DNA of 64,000 nucleotides from the NCBI RefSeq assembly GCF_030687145.1, contig NZ_CP117460.1, positions 2,604,001 through 2,668,000 on the forward strand, written 5' to 3'. The first letter of the stretch is position 1, and the number at the start of each line of letters is the position of its first letter. The notes beneath the pieces are model-generated. The model did no database searches. It worked only from the letters and a program-made list of their open reading frames with translations, and had not been told where the DNA came from. Position numbers and translations under genes: made by a program. The DNA is from Pseudomonas sp. FP1742. Lineage in GTDB: Bacteria > Pseudomonadota > Gammaproteobacteria > Pseudomonadales > Pseudomonadaceae. Positions 46,192 to 55,438 of this stretch are shown here, one piece after another.

Positions 46192-46419
46192 GGTGGCTGA
46201 CTCCGATGCATGAGGCGGGTGCAATGCATCGGGAGGCCCGTTTCATCGCATTCCCTTACTGGACCGTAGGTTAGAAAGGGAGGGCAGAGGACCTGTCATT
46301 CCTTTGACGAACCTTCCAAATTCGTCGTGCCGACCGAACTACCCAAGACGCTAGAACAGGTCTATAAAAAAGCAAACAAAAAACATTTTTGGACCGTGTC
46401 GAGAAAAGGAAAATTCATT
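46192..46419. promoter_or_regulatory. Divergent promoter region of the two T6SS units
   Basis: The 228 bp between tssB and tssJ must hold the promoters of both units. I see no sigma-54 GG-N10-GC pair with confidence. A T-rich segment near 46370-46420 and a dyad at 46201-46235 stand out. Confidence 0.5.
46201..46235 (-). promoter_or_regulatory. Hairpin covering the tssB ribosome-binding site
   Basis: On the tssB transcript CCGATGCAT pairs perfectly with ATGCATCGG across a 12-base loop. Allowing one bulged C, the pairing extends to CTCC with GGAG, the tssB Shine-Dalgarno. Folding would hide the ribosome-binding site. The CGGAG core also fits the GGA element recognised by RsmA. Confidence 0.55.
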
Positions 46420-46869
46420 TTGTACGCACGTTTTTTTTCTTGGGTTCTGCTCCTGTCACTCGCCGGGTGTTCGTTGTTCGGGCCTCGCGTCGATCTCGAT
46501 AGCCTGACGCTGGACGTCGCGCCTCGCGCCAACGATGACACCCCGATTGCGGTGGACTTCATTGCGGTGAACGATCCGGACTTGCTCAAGCAACTGTCGG
46601 GCATCACCGCCCGCCAGTGGTTCGCCGAACGCGAGCAGTATCAGCGCGACTATCGACAGCTGATGGCAGTCTGGGGACTGGAGCTGGTGCCCGGCCAATT
46701 CATCGACAAACAACCCTTCCCGCTGGGGGGCAAGCGGGCAGCTGGACTTTTAGTCTTCGCCAGCTATAACACTCCCGGAGCACACCGGTTGCGGCTGGAC
46801 GATCAAAGCAACGCCTGGCTCAAGTTCGACAGTCGCGAGATGACGCTGGTCAGCGACCACCCGAACTGA
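46420..46869 (+). CDS. tssJ: TssJ, outer-membrane lipoprotein of the T6SS
   Basis: A 149-residue lipoprotein that anchors the membrane complex to the outer membrane through TssM. A TTG start at 46420 gives a clean lipoprotein signal (YARFFSWVLLLSLAGCSLFG, lipobox LAGC), with AAGGA 9 bases upstream. The longer reading from 46327 puts 31 hydrophilic residues before the signal peptide and is unlikely. The mature part (VDLDSLTLDVAPRANDDTPI, AVDFIAVNDPDLL, WFAEREQYQRDY) matches TssJ. Confidence 0.9.
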   Translation: MYARFFSWVLLLSLAGCSLFGPRVDLDSLTLDVAPRANDDTPIAVDFIAVNDPDLLKQLSGITARQWFAEREQYQRDYRQLMAVWGLELVPGQFIDKQPFPLGGKRAAGLLVFASYNTPGAHRLRLDDQSNAWLKFDSREMTLVSDHPN

Positions 46870-46879
46870 ACACCGGATT

Positions 46880-47023
46880 GTGGCGAGGGGGCTCTGTGGC
46901 GAGGGGGCTTGTCGGAACGCCGCACCGCCCCGTTTGAGTGCGTAGCACTCACAAGATTGTTGGTGCATCAGCGATTTTGGGGCTGCTTCGCAACCCAACG
47001 GGGGCAAGCCCCCTCGCCACAGG
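46880..47023. repeat. Second-family REP element with a partial tandem copy
   Basis: GTGGCGAGGGGGCT occurs twice in tandem at the left edge (46880 and about 46896), with a single complementary arm near 46994-47022. It fills the tssJ-tssK gap. Confidence 0.75.
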
Positions 47024-47082
47024 ATTGCTCCCACAGGGGCTGATGTTCAAGTCAGGCACCACAAGAGGTCGAAAGGAGTCGT

Positions 47083-48414
47083 ATGAGTCTGCTACCTGAC
47101 GCGGTTTGCTGGCATGAGGGCATGCAGTTGCTGCCCCAGCATTTTCAATTGCAGGGGCTGCGGGCAGAAGCGTTGGTAGCGCATTTCGCCCAGGCGTGTA
47201 ATCCGTGGTTCTGGGGCGTGACCCGGGTTGAATTCGATCCCTCGGCACTGAGCGCCGGGCTGGTGCGCCTGCTCCATTTGCAGGCGACGTTGCCGGATGG
47301 TTTGCCGGTCAATCTGCAGGCCGGTGTCGGGCCGATGCTGGAGCTCGACGTCAGTGAAGCGATCGACGCCACCGACAACGCCACCGTCACCGTGTACCTG
47401 GCGGTCAGCCCGCTGTGGCGTGCCGGTCAGTTGCTGCCGCTCAAGGGGCGATTGCAGTCGGTGGTCGGCGATGCGCTGCCGGACCTTACCAGCGGCGAGT
47501 CCCCCGAATCGATCACCGTCTGGCGTCCGAATCCACGTTTGTGCACGCAACTGAACAAGGCGGATTCCATCTGCCTGCCGTTGCTGAGAATTCGCAAGGA
47601 GGGCGGTGGCTTTCTTCAGTTGCCTTACACCCCGCCGACGCCATGCCTGTTGCCCGAGTCGGTAGTGGGCCGGCGCGTGTCGGGGCTGTGTGCCAGGGCT
47701 CGGGAAAAATGCATGTTCCTTGCCGGTCGTCTGCGCCAGGCGCAGCTGGCCGGCAATCAGGACGACGCGATGGAGATTCGGCGCCAGTTGACGGCGCTGT
47801 GGGCGCGATTGCCGGAAGTCGAAGGCCTGCTGAACAGTCGCGTGGCTACGCCGCAGGCATTGTATGGCTCGTTGCTCGGGCTGGCCGGCGCGTGGTCGGC
47901 GCTCGATCCATTGGCCGGGGTTCCGGCATTCGCCCCACTGGATTTCCTCGAGCTGCAACGCGGCTATGAAACGGTGCTCGACTGGCTGGAAAAGACCCTC
48001 GAACTGATCCGCGCCGGTTATCGCAGCCTGGCGTTCGAACGCAACGAACAGTCCTTCTCGATTCAATTGCCCGACGACCAGCCGAGCCAACGGCTGGTCA
48101 TCGGTTTGCGCATGCCCAACGGTGCCAGCGAGCAGGCCGCCAGCGAATGGCTGCGCGGGGCGATCATCGCGTCGCAGCCGCACATCCCGTTGCTCAGCCG
48201 TCAGCGCATGAGCGGTTTGTCCCATCAGGCCATGAGTCGCAATGAGCAAGTGGCCTACAGCGTCGGCGACGATACGCGGTTGTTCGTGGTGACGGCCGAA
48301 GGCCAATGGTTCGACGGACAGTTGCCGTTGCTGATTGCCGCCCCGGCTTCGAAACCGGCCAGCAGCCCATGGCAAGTGGTGTTGTTTGTGGCCCAGGCGA
48401 ATGAAAGTGCTTGA
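47083..48414 (+). CDS. tssK: TssK, T6SS baseplate/membrane-complex adaptor
   Basis: A 443-residue trimeric adaptor (ImpJ/VasE, DUF876) that joins the baseplate to TssL-TssM. Signatures: VCWHEGMQLLPQHFQLQGLR, TRVEFDPSALSAGLVRLL and LELQRGYETVLDWLEKTLEL. An AAGGAG site lies 5 bases before the ATG. Confidence 0.95.
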   Translation: MSLLPDAVCWHEGMQLLPQHFQLQGLRAEALVAHFAQACNPWFWGVTRVEFDPSALSAGLVRLLHLQATLPDGLPVNLQAGVGPMLELDVSEAIDATDNATVTVYLAVSPLWRAGQLLPLKGRLQSVVGDALPDLTSGESPESITVWRPNPRLCTQLNKADSICLPLLRIRKEGGGFLQLPYTPPTPCLLPESVVGRRVSGLCARAREKCMFLAGRLRQAQLAGNQDDAMEIRRQLTALWARLPEVEGLLNSRVATPQALYGSLLGLAGAWSALDPLAGVPAFAPLDFLELQRGYETVLDWLEKTLELIRAGYRSLAFERNEQSFSIQLPDDQPSQRLVIGLRMPNGASEQAASEWLRGAIIASQPHIPLLSRQRMSGLSHQAMSRNEQVAYSVGDDTRLFVVTAEGQWFDGQLPLLIAAPASKPASSPWQVVLFVAQANESA

Positions 48415-48432
48415 TCAAGGAAGGAACGTCAT

Positions 48433-49200
48433 ATGTCTGAGGGGAATGCCGGGACGGGTACACGAGGCCTTCAGGAAGCGCCGCTGAGCAGTGCTTTTCG
48501 CCAGGCCTGGCAGCAATGGTCCCAGGACTGGAGCCAGTTGCCCAAGGACAGCGAAGACGAAGCGCTGGTGGAGGCGGTGGTCGAACTGTCCACGCAAATC
48601 TCCCAACGACTGTGGCGAACCGCATTCGCCAAAGTCGGTGATGCGGCCACCGAGCAAGTCCAGGCGCTGGTCTATGCCTTTGTCGCGCTGGTCGATGAAA
48701 CTTTGCTGTTCACGCCGTGGCCGGGCCAGTCGGCGTGGCAGGACAAACCCCTGGAATCGCGGATGTACGCCAGCCGTCAGGCTGGTGAGCGGATACCGTT
48801 GGCGATCAAGGAACTGCTGGACGAGCAGATTCCCACCACGCGCGATCTGGCCAATGTCTATTTGCAGTGCCTGGTACTGGGCTTTCAGGGGCGTTTGCGG
48901 GGCGAACAGAATCAGGCCCAGCATGAAAAATGGCGCCTGGCGCTGTTCACCTTTGCCTGGCAGCACGAGGCGGATTATGCCGACGTCAGTGCCCGGCTCG
49001 AACAGCCTTCGGCGGTGACACCGCTGCAATTGCCGGTACGACTTTCGTTGCCCGATGGCTTTCGCCTGGGCCTGGGAATTCTCGCCGTGGTTCTGCTGCT
49101 GACCGGGTTGGGGCAGTTGTTCTGGCGTGACATTCGCCAGGAGCTCGAACCGGTCCTGCAATTGACCGATTCGGTGGCCACCTCGGAGCAAGACTCATGA
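48433..49200 (+). CDS. tssL: TssL, DotU/IcmH-type inner-membrane protein
   Basis: A 255-residue short TssL. The cytoplasmic hook domain (EAVVELSTQISQRLWR, FVALVDETLLFTPWPGQSAW, ELLDEQIPTTRDLANVYLQC) is followed by one C-terminal membrane helix (GILAVVLLLTGLGQLFW, about 216-232). No peptidoglycan-binding OmpA domain is present. It overlaps tssM by 4 bp (ATGA), so coupled. Confidence 0.94.
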   Translation: MSEGNAGTGTRGLQEAPLSSAFRQAWQQWSQDWSQLPKDSEDEALVEAVVELSTQISQRLWRTAFAKVGDAATEQVQALVYAFVALVDETLLFTPWPGQSAWQDKPLESRMYASRQAGERIPLAIKELLDEQIPTTRDLANVYLQCLVLGFQGRLRGEQNQAQHEKWRLALFTFAWQHEADYADVSARLEQPSAVTPLQLPVRLSLPDGFRLGLGILAVVLLLTGLGQLFWRDIRQELEPVLQLTDSVATSEQDS

Positions 49201-52200
49201 GCACGCTGGGGATTATCGGCCTGATCATCGCCGTGCTGTTGGTGCTGGCGATTGTCGCTGTGGCGGTCTGGTGGTTGCGCACGCAAAGCGGGGCGGCGAT
49301 CCGCAGTTTTTACCTGGCGGTGCGGCAGATGGAACAGGAGCAGGGCACCCAGGATCGTTACCAGATTCCCTGGCTGCTGATGCTCGGCAACGAAACCCAG
49401 GGCACCCAGTTATGCACCCAGTGGCGCTTGCAGCCCACTGACAAACCTGCCTGGTTCGGTCGCTGGTGGTCGGACCCCGAAGGGGCGGTATTGGTGGTGC
49501 CCCAGGCGCTGTTTTTGCCGGATGAAGGCATGCACCTGCAACGGGGCGGCTGGTGGCGCTTGCTGGGGTTGATCCTGCGCCTGCGCAGTCAGCGTCCGCT
49601 GGACGGAGTGATCTGGACGGTGCCGATCAGTCGGCTGGGCAATGCCGAGCAGGCGGCGGCCCTGGGCCTGGCGGCGCGTCGACGCTTTATCGATCTGTTG
49701 CAACGTTTTGGCTTGAGCCTGCCGGTGTACGTGGTCGTTACCGGCATGGAAGAGTTGCCGGGCTTTCAGGAGTTGATCACCGCGCTGCCGCTCGAAGCCC
49801 GCGAACGCACACTGGGCTGGTCTTCGCCCTACGGGCCCGATGCGGTCTGGCAGGCGCAATGGAGTGATCAGGCGCTGGATCAGGTCAACCGGGCCCTGGC
49901 GGAATCGATCATCGAAATCGGCGCCTTGTCCGGGCAGTTGAGCGGCGAGTTGTATGGTTTGCCGGAACGTTTCGAAGCCTTGCGGCGTCATCTGCAATCC
50001 TTGCTGGAGCCGGTTTTCCAGGGCAATGCGCAAGGCGAAGCGCCGCGTTTTCGCGGTGTCTATTTCACCGCCAACCAGCCCTCGGACGACAGCGCCGACG
50101 GGTTTTCGGCCTACGACACCGGCTTGCAGCAAAGCGCTTTCGCCCGGCAGTTGTGGCAGCGCCGGGTGGTCGCCGAGCGCGGTCTGGCCCAGGTGGTGCC
50201 GCGTCTGTTACGCCTGCGTCAGCGCTGGCAGCGCGTGACCGGTGGGGTGGCGCTGGTGGTCGCGCTGCTCTGGGGCGCCGGCATGCTCTGGGTGTGGCAG
50301 GACTCGGAAAAGGATGCCCACGAGCTGTCTCGCCTGATGCAAGGGGCACAGAAAAATTACGCGGCGGTCACGGATGAATCCCATCGGCTGGAGGCGACCC
50401 GGCGCAACGTCCAGGGTTTCTGGCGGGTGCTGGAGAAGGCGCCGCGCTGGCGTTTTACCTCGGTGGTGTATCCGACTTCCTGGTTCTCCTCGCTGGATGC
50501 GCAGTTGGAGAACGAGTTACGGCTGACCGCCCGCAGCCATTTGTTGCTGCCGTTGCGCGACCTGTTGAGCGCGGACCTGGCGCAACTCAAGACCATTCGC
50601 AACACCGAGCGACGGGGCAACGTCGAAAGCGAAGATCCGGCCCAATGGCAAAACTACGTCAAGGCCACGGAGCTGGTGGAGTGTGCGGTGAGTCTGGAGC
50701 AGCAGAACCAGTGGTTCAATCAAGCACTGAACAATACCAAGGCGCCGCTCGAAGACCTGGTGTTGCTGAGTAACAATGCCCTGTCCCTGAACCTCAACGC
50801 CGGCACTCTGCACCGCGCCGGTTTTTACAACCGGGCGCTGCTGGATGCCGACAACAGCGAGTTGAAACCGCTGGACCTCACCGTCGAGCGCGCGCAGATC
50901 GAGGAAAACTTCCTCGGGCTCATGGAGCGCTGGCTGGACCAGTATTTCCTCGCTGACAACTTTGTCCGTCAGGCCGGTTATCTGCGCTTGCATCTGGAGC
51001 GGCTGGAGGTCGGCAGCGGTAATTCCCTCACCGAGCTGGAAGACCTGCGAGCGCTGATCGACGACCTGCAAGCGCTGATCAGCCTGACCAACTCAGCGTG
51101 GAGCCGGGGCAAGGGGCAGGATCTGGTGCCCGGTTACCGCGCGATGATGGACAAGGTGCGCCAAAGCACGTTGCTGGGGCCACAAGTCGAACAGCAGCTG
51201 GATCAACAGGCGTCGAAGTTGCAGCAGAGCTTTCGTGACCAGTGGATTACCCAGGCCGGAGCCCGGGATAATTTGCTGATCCAGCAAGGCAGCGGGCAAC
51301 TGATCTTGCAAGAGCACGTGGTGCAGTTGAACAACGCGGTGCAGGCGCTGTTCAAACGCGATTTTGTCGCCATCGCCTTACAGGCGGATCAGTCCGACGT
51401 CCCGGATGGACAGGGGCGTGGTGTCGATGGCGACGACCTCGACAGCGCGCTGAATTACTTCGCCAGTTACAAGAGTTATGCCGCCGAAGAGCTGCCGCGC
51501 ATTCCCCCGGCGTATCGTGGCGCGTTGCTGCAAGCGGCCGAAGGCGCGGTGGTCAAGGCCATGTTGTCGAGCCTGCGCGAGCACAATGCGCAGGTCCACA
51601 GTGGCGTCTTCGATGTGCAGGCACCTCAGGCGATTGCCTTGCAAAAAGCCTTTATCGAGGTGCGCCGCAGCGATCTGGCCACGCGTTTGCAAACCGCCTT
51701 GAACCGCCGCGCCTTGGCCGACATCGTCAGTGGCCTCGATGAAATCGTCGCCCAGCCCCTGTTCAGCGGGCGCACCGAAATCAGTCAGTGGGACGGTTCG
51801 AAAAACCTCGGCCTGCAACTGTATGGCGCCAATGACGTGCAGGATCTGAAACTGAACCTCAAGCAGCAGTTCAACACCATGCTCGGCATCACCGAGCGCC
51901 GCACTGCGGCGCTGGAATGGCTGAAAGTCCAGCAACAGAACCTCTCGGCGCTGGATTACGAACGGGTGACGCAGTTCAGTGCGCTCAACGATGAACTGCT
52001 CAAATACAAAGATCAGAACCCCGCCAGTTCGCCGGCGCAGATCGAGCAGTTGGTGAGCCGTGACTTCATCGAAATGGACGTCGCGTCCTGTGGGCAGATC
52101 CTGCAAACCGCCAACCTGTCCGGCGGGCGCGGAACCTTGGCATTGCGGGCGGTGGATCTGCAACAAACCGCCATGCAACGCTGCCAGTTCCTGCAACAGC

Positions 52201-53015
52201 AGCAAGCGGCGGCTGCGTGGAATGAGCTGGCCAATTATTTCAACCAGTACCTGGCGGAGCGCTTTCCGTTTGCCAATGGTCTGCAGGCCAGCGATGCCGA
52301 CCCGGCCCGGGTCCAGCATTTGCTGGAACTGATCGACAAGCGTTTGCCGGTGGCACAGGCCGGATTGGTGCTGAGCCAGACCCCGGAGCGTCTGGCCGCC
52401 GAAGACTTTCTCAATCGCCTGAAGCAAGCCAGCACCTGGCTGGGCCCGATGTTTGTGCGCGACAAGAGCGGTGTGCTGGGGCTGGAGATGGACGTGCGCT
52501 GGCGCACCGATCGAGAGGAGGAGCGCGGTGCCGATCAGGTGATTGCCTGGGGCTTGAATGCCGGCAATCAACAGATCAACTACCCCGGCGAAGCTCAGCA
52601 GAACCTGCGCTGGATGGTCGGCCAGCCGATCCGGCTGACCTTGCGCTGGGCCAGAAATGGCTATCAGCGCCCGGCCAACGATCCGTTACAGCCGAGCCTG
52701 GTGGTGCGGGATCTGGAAGCGGGCTGGGAGTACGGCGGCCCATGGTCTTTGCTGCGCTTGATGCGTTCGCATGCGTCGATGCAGCGCCAGCCGAATATGG
52801 ACTACACGGACTTTCCGTTGACCTTGCGCCTGCCCGTGACCTCGCAGGCCAGCACCGCCGAGCAAACCCTGATGTTTGTGCGCCTGTCGTTGATGACCCA
52901 GGGCTCGAAATTGCCGTTGTCCATTCAACCGTTGCCGACCCGGGCTCCGCGTTCACCGTTCATGGTGACCCGGTCGACCGCGGCCATTGAATCCCATGAG
53001 GAGGAGGGCCTGTGA
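49197..53015 (+). CDS. tssM: TssM, inner-membrane IcmF-type protein
   Basis: A 1272-residue protein spanning the inner membrane: a hydrophobic N terminus (IIGLIIAVLLVLAIVAVAVW), a cytoplasmic domain, another helix near 350 (GGVALVVALLWGAGMLWVW), and a long periplasmic part reaching TssJ. At the site where many TssM proteins carry a P-loop (GxxGxGKT), this one reads MLGNETQGTQLCTQ, lacking the Lys-Thr. ATP binding there is therefore unlikely; several natural TssM proteins are like this. It overlaps tssA by 4 bp. Confidence 0.94.
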   Translation: MSTLGIIGLIIAVLLVLAIVAVAVWWLRTQSGAAIRSFYLAVRQMEQEQGTQDRYQIPWLLMLGNETQGTQLCTQWRLQPTDKPAWFGRWWSDPEGAVLVVPQALFLPDEGMHLQRGGWWRLLGLILRLRSQRPLDGVIWTVPISRLGNAEQAAALGLAARRRFIDLLQRFGLSLPVYVVVTGMEELPGFQELITALPLEARERTLGWSSPYGPDAVWQAQWSDQALDQVNRALAESIIEIGALSGQLSGELYGLPERFEALRRHLQSLLEPVFQGNAQGEAPRFRGVYFTANQPSDDSADGFSAYDTGLQQSAFARQLWQRRVVAERGLAQVVPRLLRLRQRWQRVTGGVALVVALLWGAGMLWVWQDSEKDAHELSRLMQGAQKNYAAVTDESHRLEATRRNVQGFWRVLEKAPRWRFTSVVYPTSWFSSLDAQLENELRLTARSHLLLPLRDLLSADLAQLKTIRNTERRGNVESEDPAQWQNYVKATELVECAVSLEQQNQWFNQALNNTKAPLEDLVLLSNNALSLNLNAGTLHRAGFYNRALLDADNSELKPLDLTVERAQIEENFLGLMERWLDQYFLADNFVRQAGYLRLHLERLEVGSGNSLTELEDLRALIDDLQALISLTNSAWSRGKGQDLVPGYRAMMDKVRQSTLLGPQVEQQLDQQASKLQQSFRDQWITQAGARDNLLIQQGSGQLILQEHVVQLNNAVQALFKRDFVAIALQADQSDVPDGQGRGVDGDDLDSALNYFASYKSYAAEELPRIPPAYRGALLQAAEGAVVKAMLSSLREHNAQVHSGVFDVQAPQAIALQKAFIEVRRSDLATRLQTALNRRALADIVSGLDEIVAQPLFSGRTEISQWDGSKNLGLQLYGANDVQDLKLNLKQQFNTMLGITERRTAALEWLKVQQQNLSALDYERVTQFSALNDELLKYKDQNPASSPAQIEQLVSRDFIEMDVASCGQILQTANLSGGRGTLALRAVDLQQTAMQRCQFLQQQQAAAAWNELANYFNQYLAERFPFANGLQASDADPARVQHLLELIDKRLPVAQAGLVLSQTPERLAAEDFLNRLKQASTWLGPMFVRDKSGVLGLEMDVRWRTDREEERGADQVIAWGLNAGNQQINYPGEAQQNLRWMVGQPIRLTLRWARNGYQRPANDPLQPSLVVRDLEAGWEYGGPWSLLRLMRSHASMQRQPNMDYTDFPLTLRLPVTSQASTAEQTLMFVRLSLMTQGSKLPLSIQPLPTRAPRSPFMVTRSTAAIESHEEEGL

Positions 53016-54106
53016 ATCAACCTTCAACACCGTTGCCGGAACTGATTGCGCAACTGCTCGAACCGATCAGCGAGGAGGCGCCTTGTGGTCAGGATTTGCG
53101 TTATGAACCCGAGTTCGACCGGTTGCGTGAACTGCGCCGAGAGGACGACACCAGTTTGCCCACCGGGGTGTGGCAGTCGTCGATCAAGCGCGCCCAGTGG
53201 CCGGAACTGGAAAAGCTGACCACGAGCCTGCTGCTCGAGCGCAGCAAGGATTTGATGCTCAGCGCCTGGCTGGGGGAGGCCTGGCTGCATCAGGACGGGC
53301 TCGAAGGGTTGCCGGGCAGTCTGGCGCTGGTGGCCGGGCTATGCGAGCGCTACCCCGAACACTTGCACCCACAGGCCGAGGACGGCGACCAGTCATGGCG
53401 AGTGATACCGCTGGAATGGCTGGCTCGACGCTACGCTGAAGTGCTGCTGACCCGAGTGCCGCTGTTCGAGCGGCATAACCACGAATTCGACGGCTTCTGT
53501 CTGGACGCCTGGCGCCGGTTGCAGTTGCAACAGGTGCTGGCCAACGACGGCAAAGCGGCCAAGGCCTCGGCCGAGAACGCACGCAACGAACAGAAGAAAG
53601 TCACCGAACAGATTCGCGCCACGCCGTTGTCATTCTGGCTGCGTAGCCAGGGCAGTCTGCTGCTCAGCCAGCAACACTTGCAACGCCTGCAGGTGTGGAG
53701 CGACGCCTGGCTTGGCAACCAGGCCCCGGGCTTCAAGGCGTTGCAGGACGTGATCGACGCGTTGTTGACGCTGGTTCAGGAGTTCATCGCCATGCATCCA
53801 CGAAAACCGACCCCGCCGCCAACACCTGTCGACCTGCCTGCGGCGGTGGCATCGAGCCCGGCCGCTGTGCCGCAAGCGCTTCCAGTCCCCCAGGTGTTCA
53901 GCGAGCCGGCGAATCGTGAAGAGGCGTACCGGCAGTTGTTGCTGATCGCCGACTACCTGGCGCGCACCGAACCCCACAGCCCGGTGCCCTATCTGATCAA
54001 GCGGGGCGTGGAGTGGGGCAACAAGCCCCTGAGCGAACTGCTGGGTGAACTGATCAGCGCCGATGCCGAATCCCGGCGGCTCTGGACGCTGTTGGGCGTT
54101 CTTTAG
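53012..54106 (+). CDS. tssA: TssA, T6SS sheath-priming/capping protein (ImpA family)
   Basis: A 364-residue protein. The ImpA N-terminal domain is shown by LIAQLLEPISEEAPCGQDLR and LRREDDTSLPTGVWQ, and the C terminus has REEAYRQLLLIADYLARTEP and PVPYLIKRGVEWGNKPLSEL, a short TssA class. A Pro/Ala linker lies near 250-290. It is the last gene of the rightward unit. Its stop overlaps the convergent dehydrogenase stop by a few bases. Confidence 0.93.
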   Translation: MNQPSTPLPELIAQLLEPISEEAPCGQDLRYEPEFDRLRELRREDDTSLPTGVWQSSIKRAQWPELEKLTTSLLLERSKDLMLSAWLGEAWLHQDGLEGLPGSLALVAGLCERYPEHLHPQAEDGDQSWRVIPLEWLARRYAEVLLTRVPLFERHNHEFDGFCLDAWRRLQLQQVLANDGKAAKASAENARNEQKKVTEQIRATPLSFWLRSQGSLLLSQQHLQRLQVWSDAWLGNQAPGFKALQDVIDALLTLVQEFIAMHPRKPTPPPTPVDLPAAVASSPAAVPQALPVPQVFSEPANREEAYRQLLLIADYLARTEPHSPVPYLIKRGVEWGNKPLSELLGELISADAESRRLWTLLGVL

Positions 54107-55074
54107 TTGTTTTGCCGGGTGGCCACCGAAGGCGGTGGCAAGGCAATGGGGGTCAGTACCGGTCGGCCGGCAAAGAACGCCGTCAGGTTTTTGCCGGCCA
54201 GTTCCACGGTGCCTTGGGTGGCCTCCGGCGACAATCCGGCGACATGCGGCGTCAGAATCACGTTGGCCAGTCCCTTGAGGGCCTCCGGCACCTGGGGTTC
54301 ATTGTCGAAGACATCCAGCGCGGCGCCGGCGATTCGTCGCTGTTCCAGCGCGCTGATCAGGTCGGCGGTGACGATCACACTGGCCCGGGCGATGTTGACG
54401 ATGAAGCCGTTGGGCCCCAGGGCGTCAAGCACCTGCCGGTTGATCAGGTGTTGGGTGCCGATCCCGCCTGGGGTGGCGATTATCAGGAAATCCGAGTGGC
54501 GCGCCAGTTCGGTAGGCGTCGAGCAATAACTGTAGGGCACGTCGCTGCGGTGCTGGCGGTTGTGGTAACTCACTTTCATGTCGAAACCATTGGCGGCACG
54601 TTTGGCGATAGCCATGCCGACGGCGCCGAGGCCGAGGATGCCCAAGTGTTTGCCGGACAGGGAAGGGCGCATGATTTTCGGCCACTCGCCCCGACGGACG
54701 GCAGCATCGGCCCGAGGAATGTCACGAACCAGTGCCAGCAGCAACGCCATGGCGTGATCGGCGACGGAAGAGGCATTGACGCCGGCGCCGTTGGTCACGG
54801 TGATACCCCGGTCGACGGCGGCTTGCAGGTCGACGTGTTCGTAACCGGCGCCGATCACGCAGATGATCTTGAGGTTGGGCAGGGCGGCGATTTCATTGGC
54901 GTACAGGCCCAAAGGGCCGCGCGTCAGCACCGCCTCTATCTGACTGCCCTGTCGGGCAATGGCGGTGGCGCGCTCGGCCGGGGTCGGGGCCAGAATCAAA
55001 TGAAAGCCCTGATGTTCGAGAATCGGCAGGTATTCATTGATGGTTTCAACCAGTACCAGAACAGTTGCGGTCAT
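54103..55074 (-). CDS. D-2-hydroxyacid dehydrogenase (glyoxylate/hydroxypyruvate reductase type)
   Basis: A 323-residue NAD(P)-dependent enzyme reducing 2-keto acids. NAD loop LGILGLGAVGMAIAKRA, catalytic Arg in FIVNIARASVIVTADLI, Glu in LDVFDNEPQVPEAL, and His in VILTPHVAGLS are all present. GLYANEIAALPNLKIICVIG fits the subgroup. It is convergent with tssA and seems unrelated to secretion. The physiological substrate cannot be read from its neighbours. Confidence 0.9.
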   Translation of the reverse strand: MTATVLVLVETINEYLPILEHQGFHLILAPTPAERATAIARQGSQIEAVLTRGPLGLYANEIAALPNLKIICVIGAGYEHVDLQAAVDRGITVTNGAGVNASSVADHAMALLLALVRDIPRADAAVRRGEWPKIMRPSLSGKHLGILGLGAVGMAIAKRAANGFDMKVSYHNRQHRSDVPYSYCSTPTELARHSDFLIIATPGGIGTQHLINRQVLDALGPNGFIVNIARASVIVTADLISALEQRRIAGAALDVFDNEPQVPEALKGLANVILTPHVAGLSPEATQGTVELAGKNLTAFFAGRPVLTPIALPPPSVATRQNN

Positions 55075-55438
55075 GCTGGGCTCCTGTGGGCAGCGGAGTG
55101 TCGGGGCTCGAACGTCGCGTCAGATTGCTGACTCCAGTGCGGGTTGGCAATGATCAGCGATCATAGGCTATTGGTTGGCAAGCACCCGTGCAGGCGTTGG
55201 CGATACCGGCGAGCTTCTTAGATACAACACTAGATCAGTGCGCGGCAGATGCAGAGGATTTGTCCGCGCGTCGCGCCAACCCCATCTGATCCGTAAAACC
55301 GTTGCTCAGCTAAGTCTTTGCTTCTGATGACGAATCCCGGACAATCGCGCCCCTGTTTCGGCCAGGGCGCTGCCTGTCGGGTTTTTCCGACTCGTCCTGG
55401 CCGGGTGGCAAGTGACCGGAAAGCGGAGATCCGACCGG
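55075..55438. promoter_or_regulatory. 364-bp divergent region, dehydrogenase / permease
   Basis: It contains a short palindrome ATGATC-AGC-GATCAT (55150-55164), about 75 bp from the dehydrogenase start and placed as an operator might be. No gene and no certain promoter boxes were found. The permease has a GGAG about 11 bases before its ATG. Confidence 0.4.
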
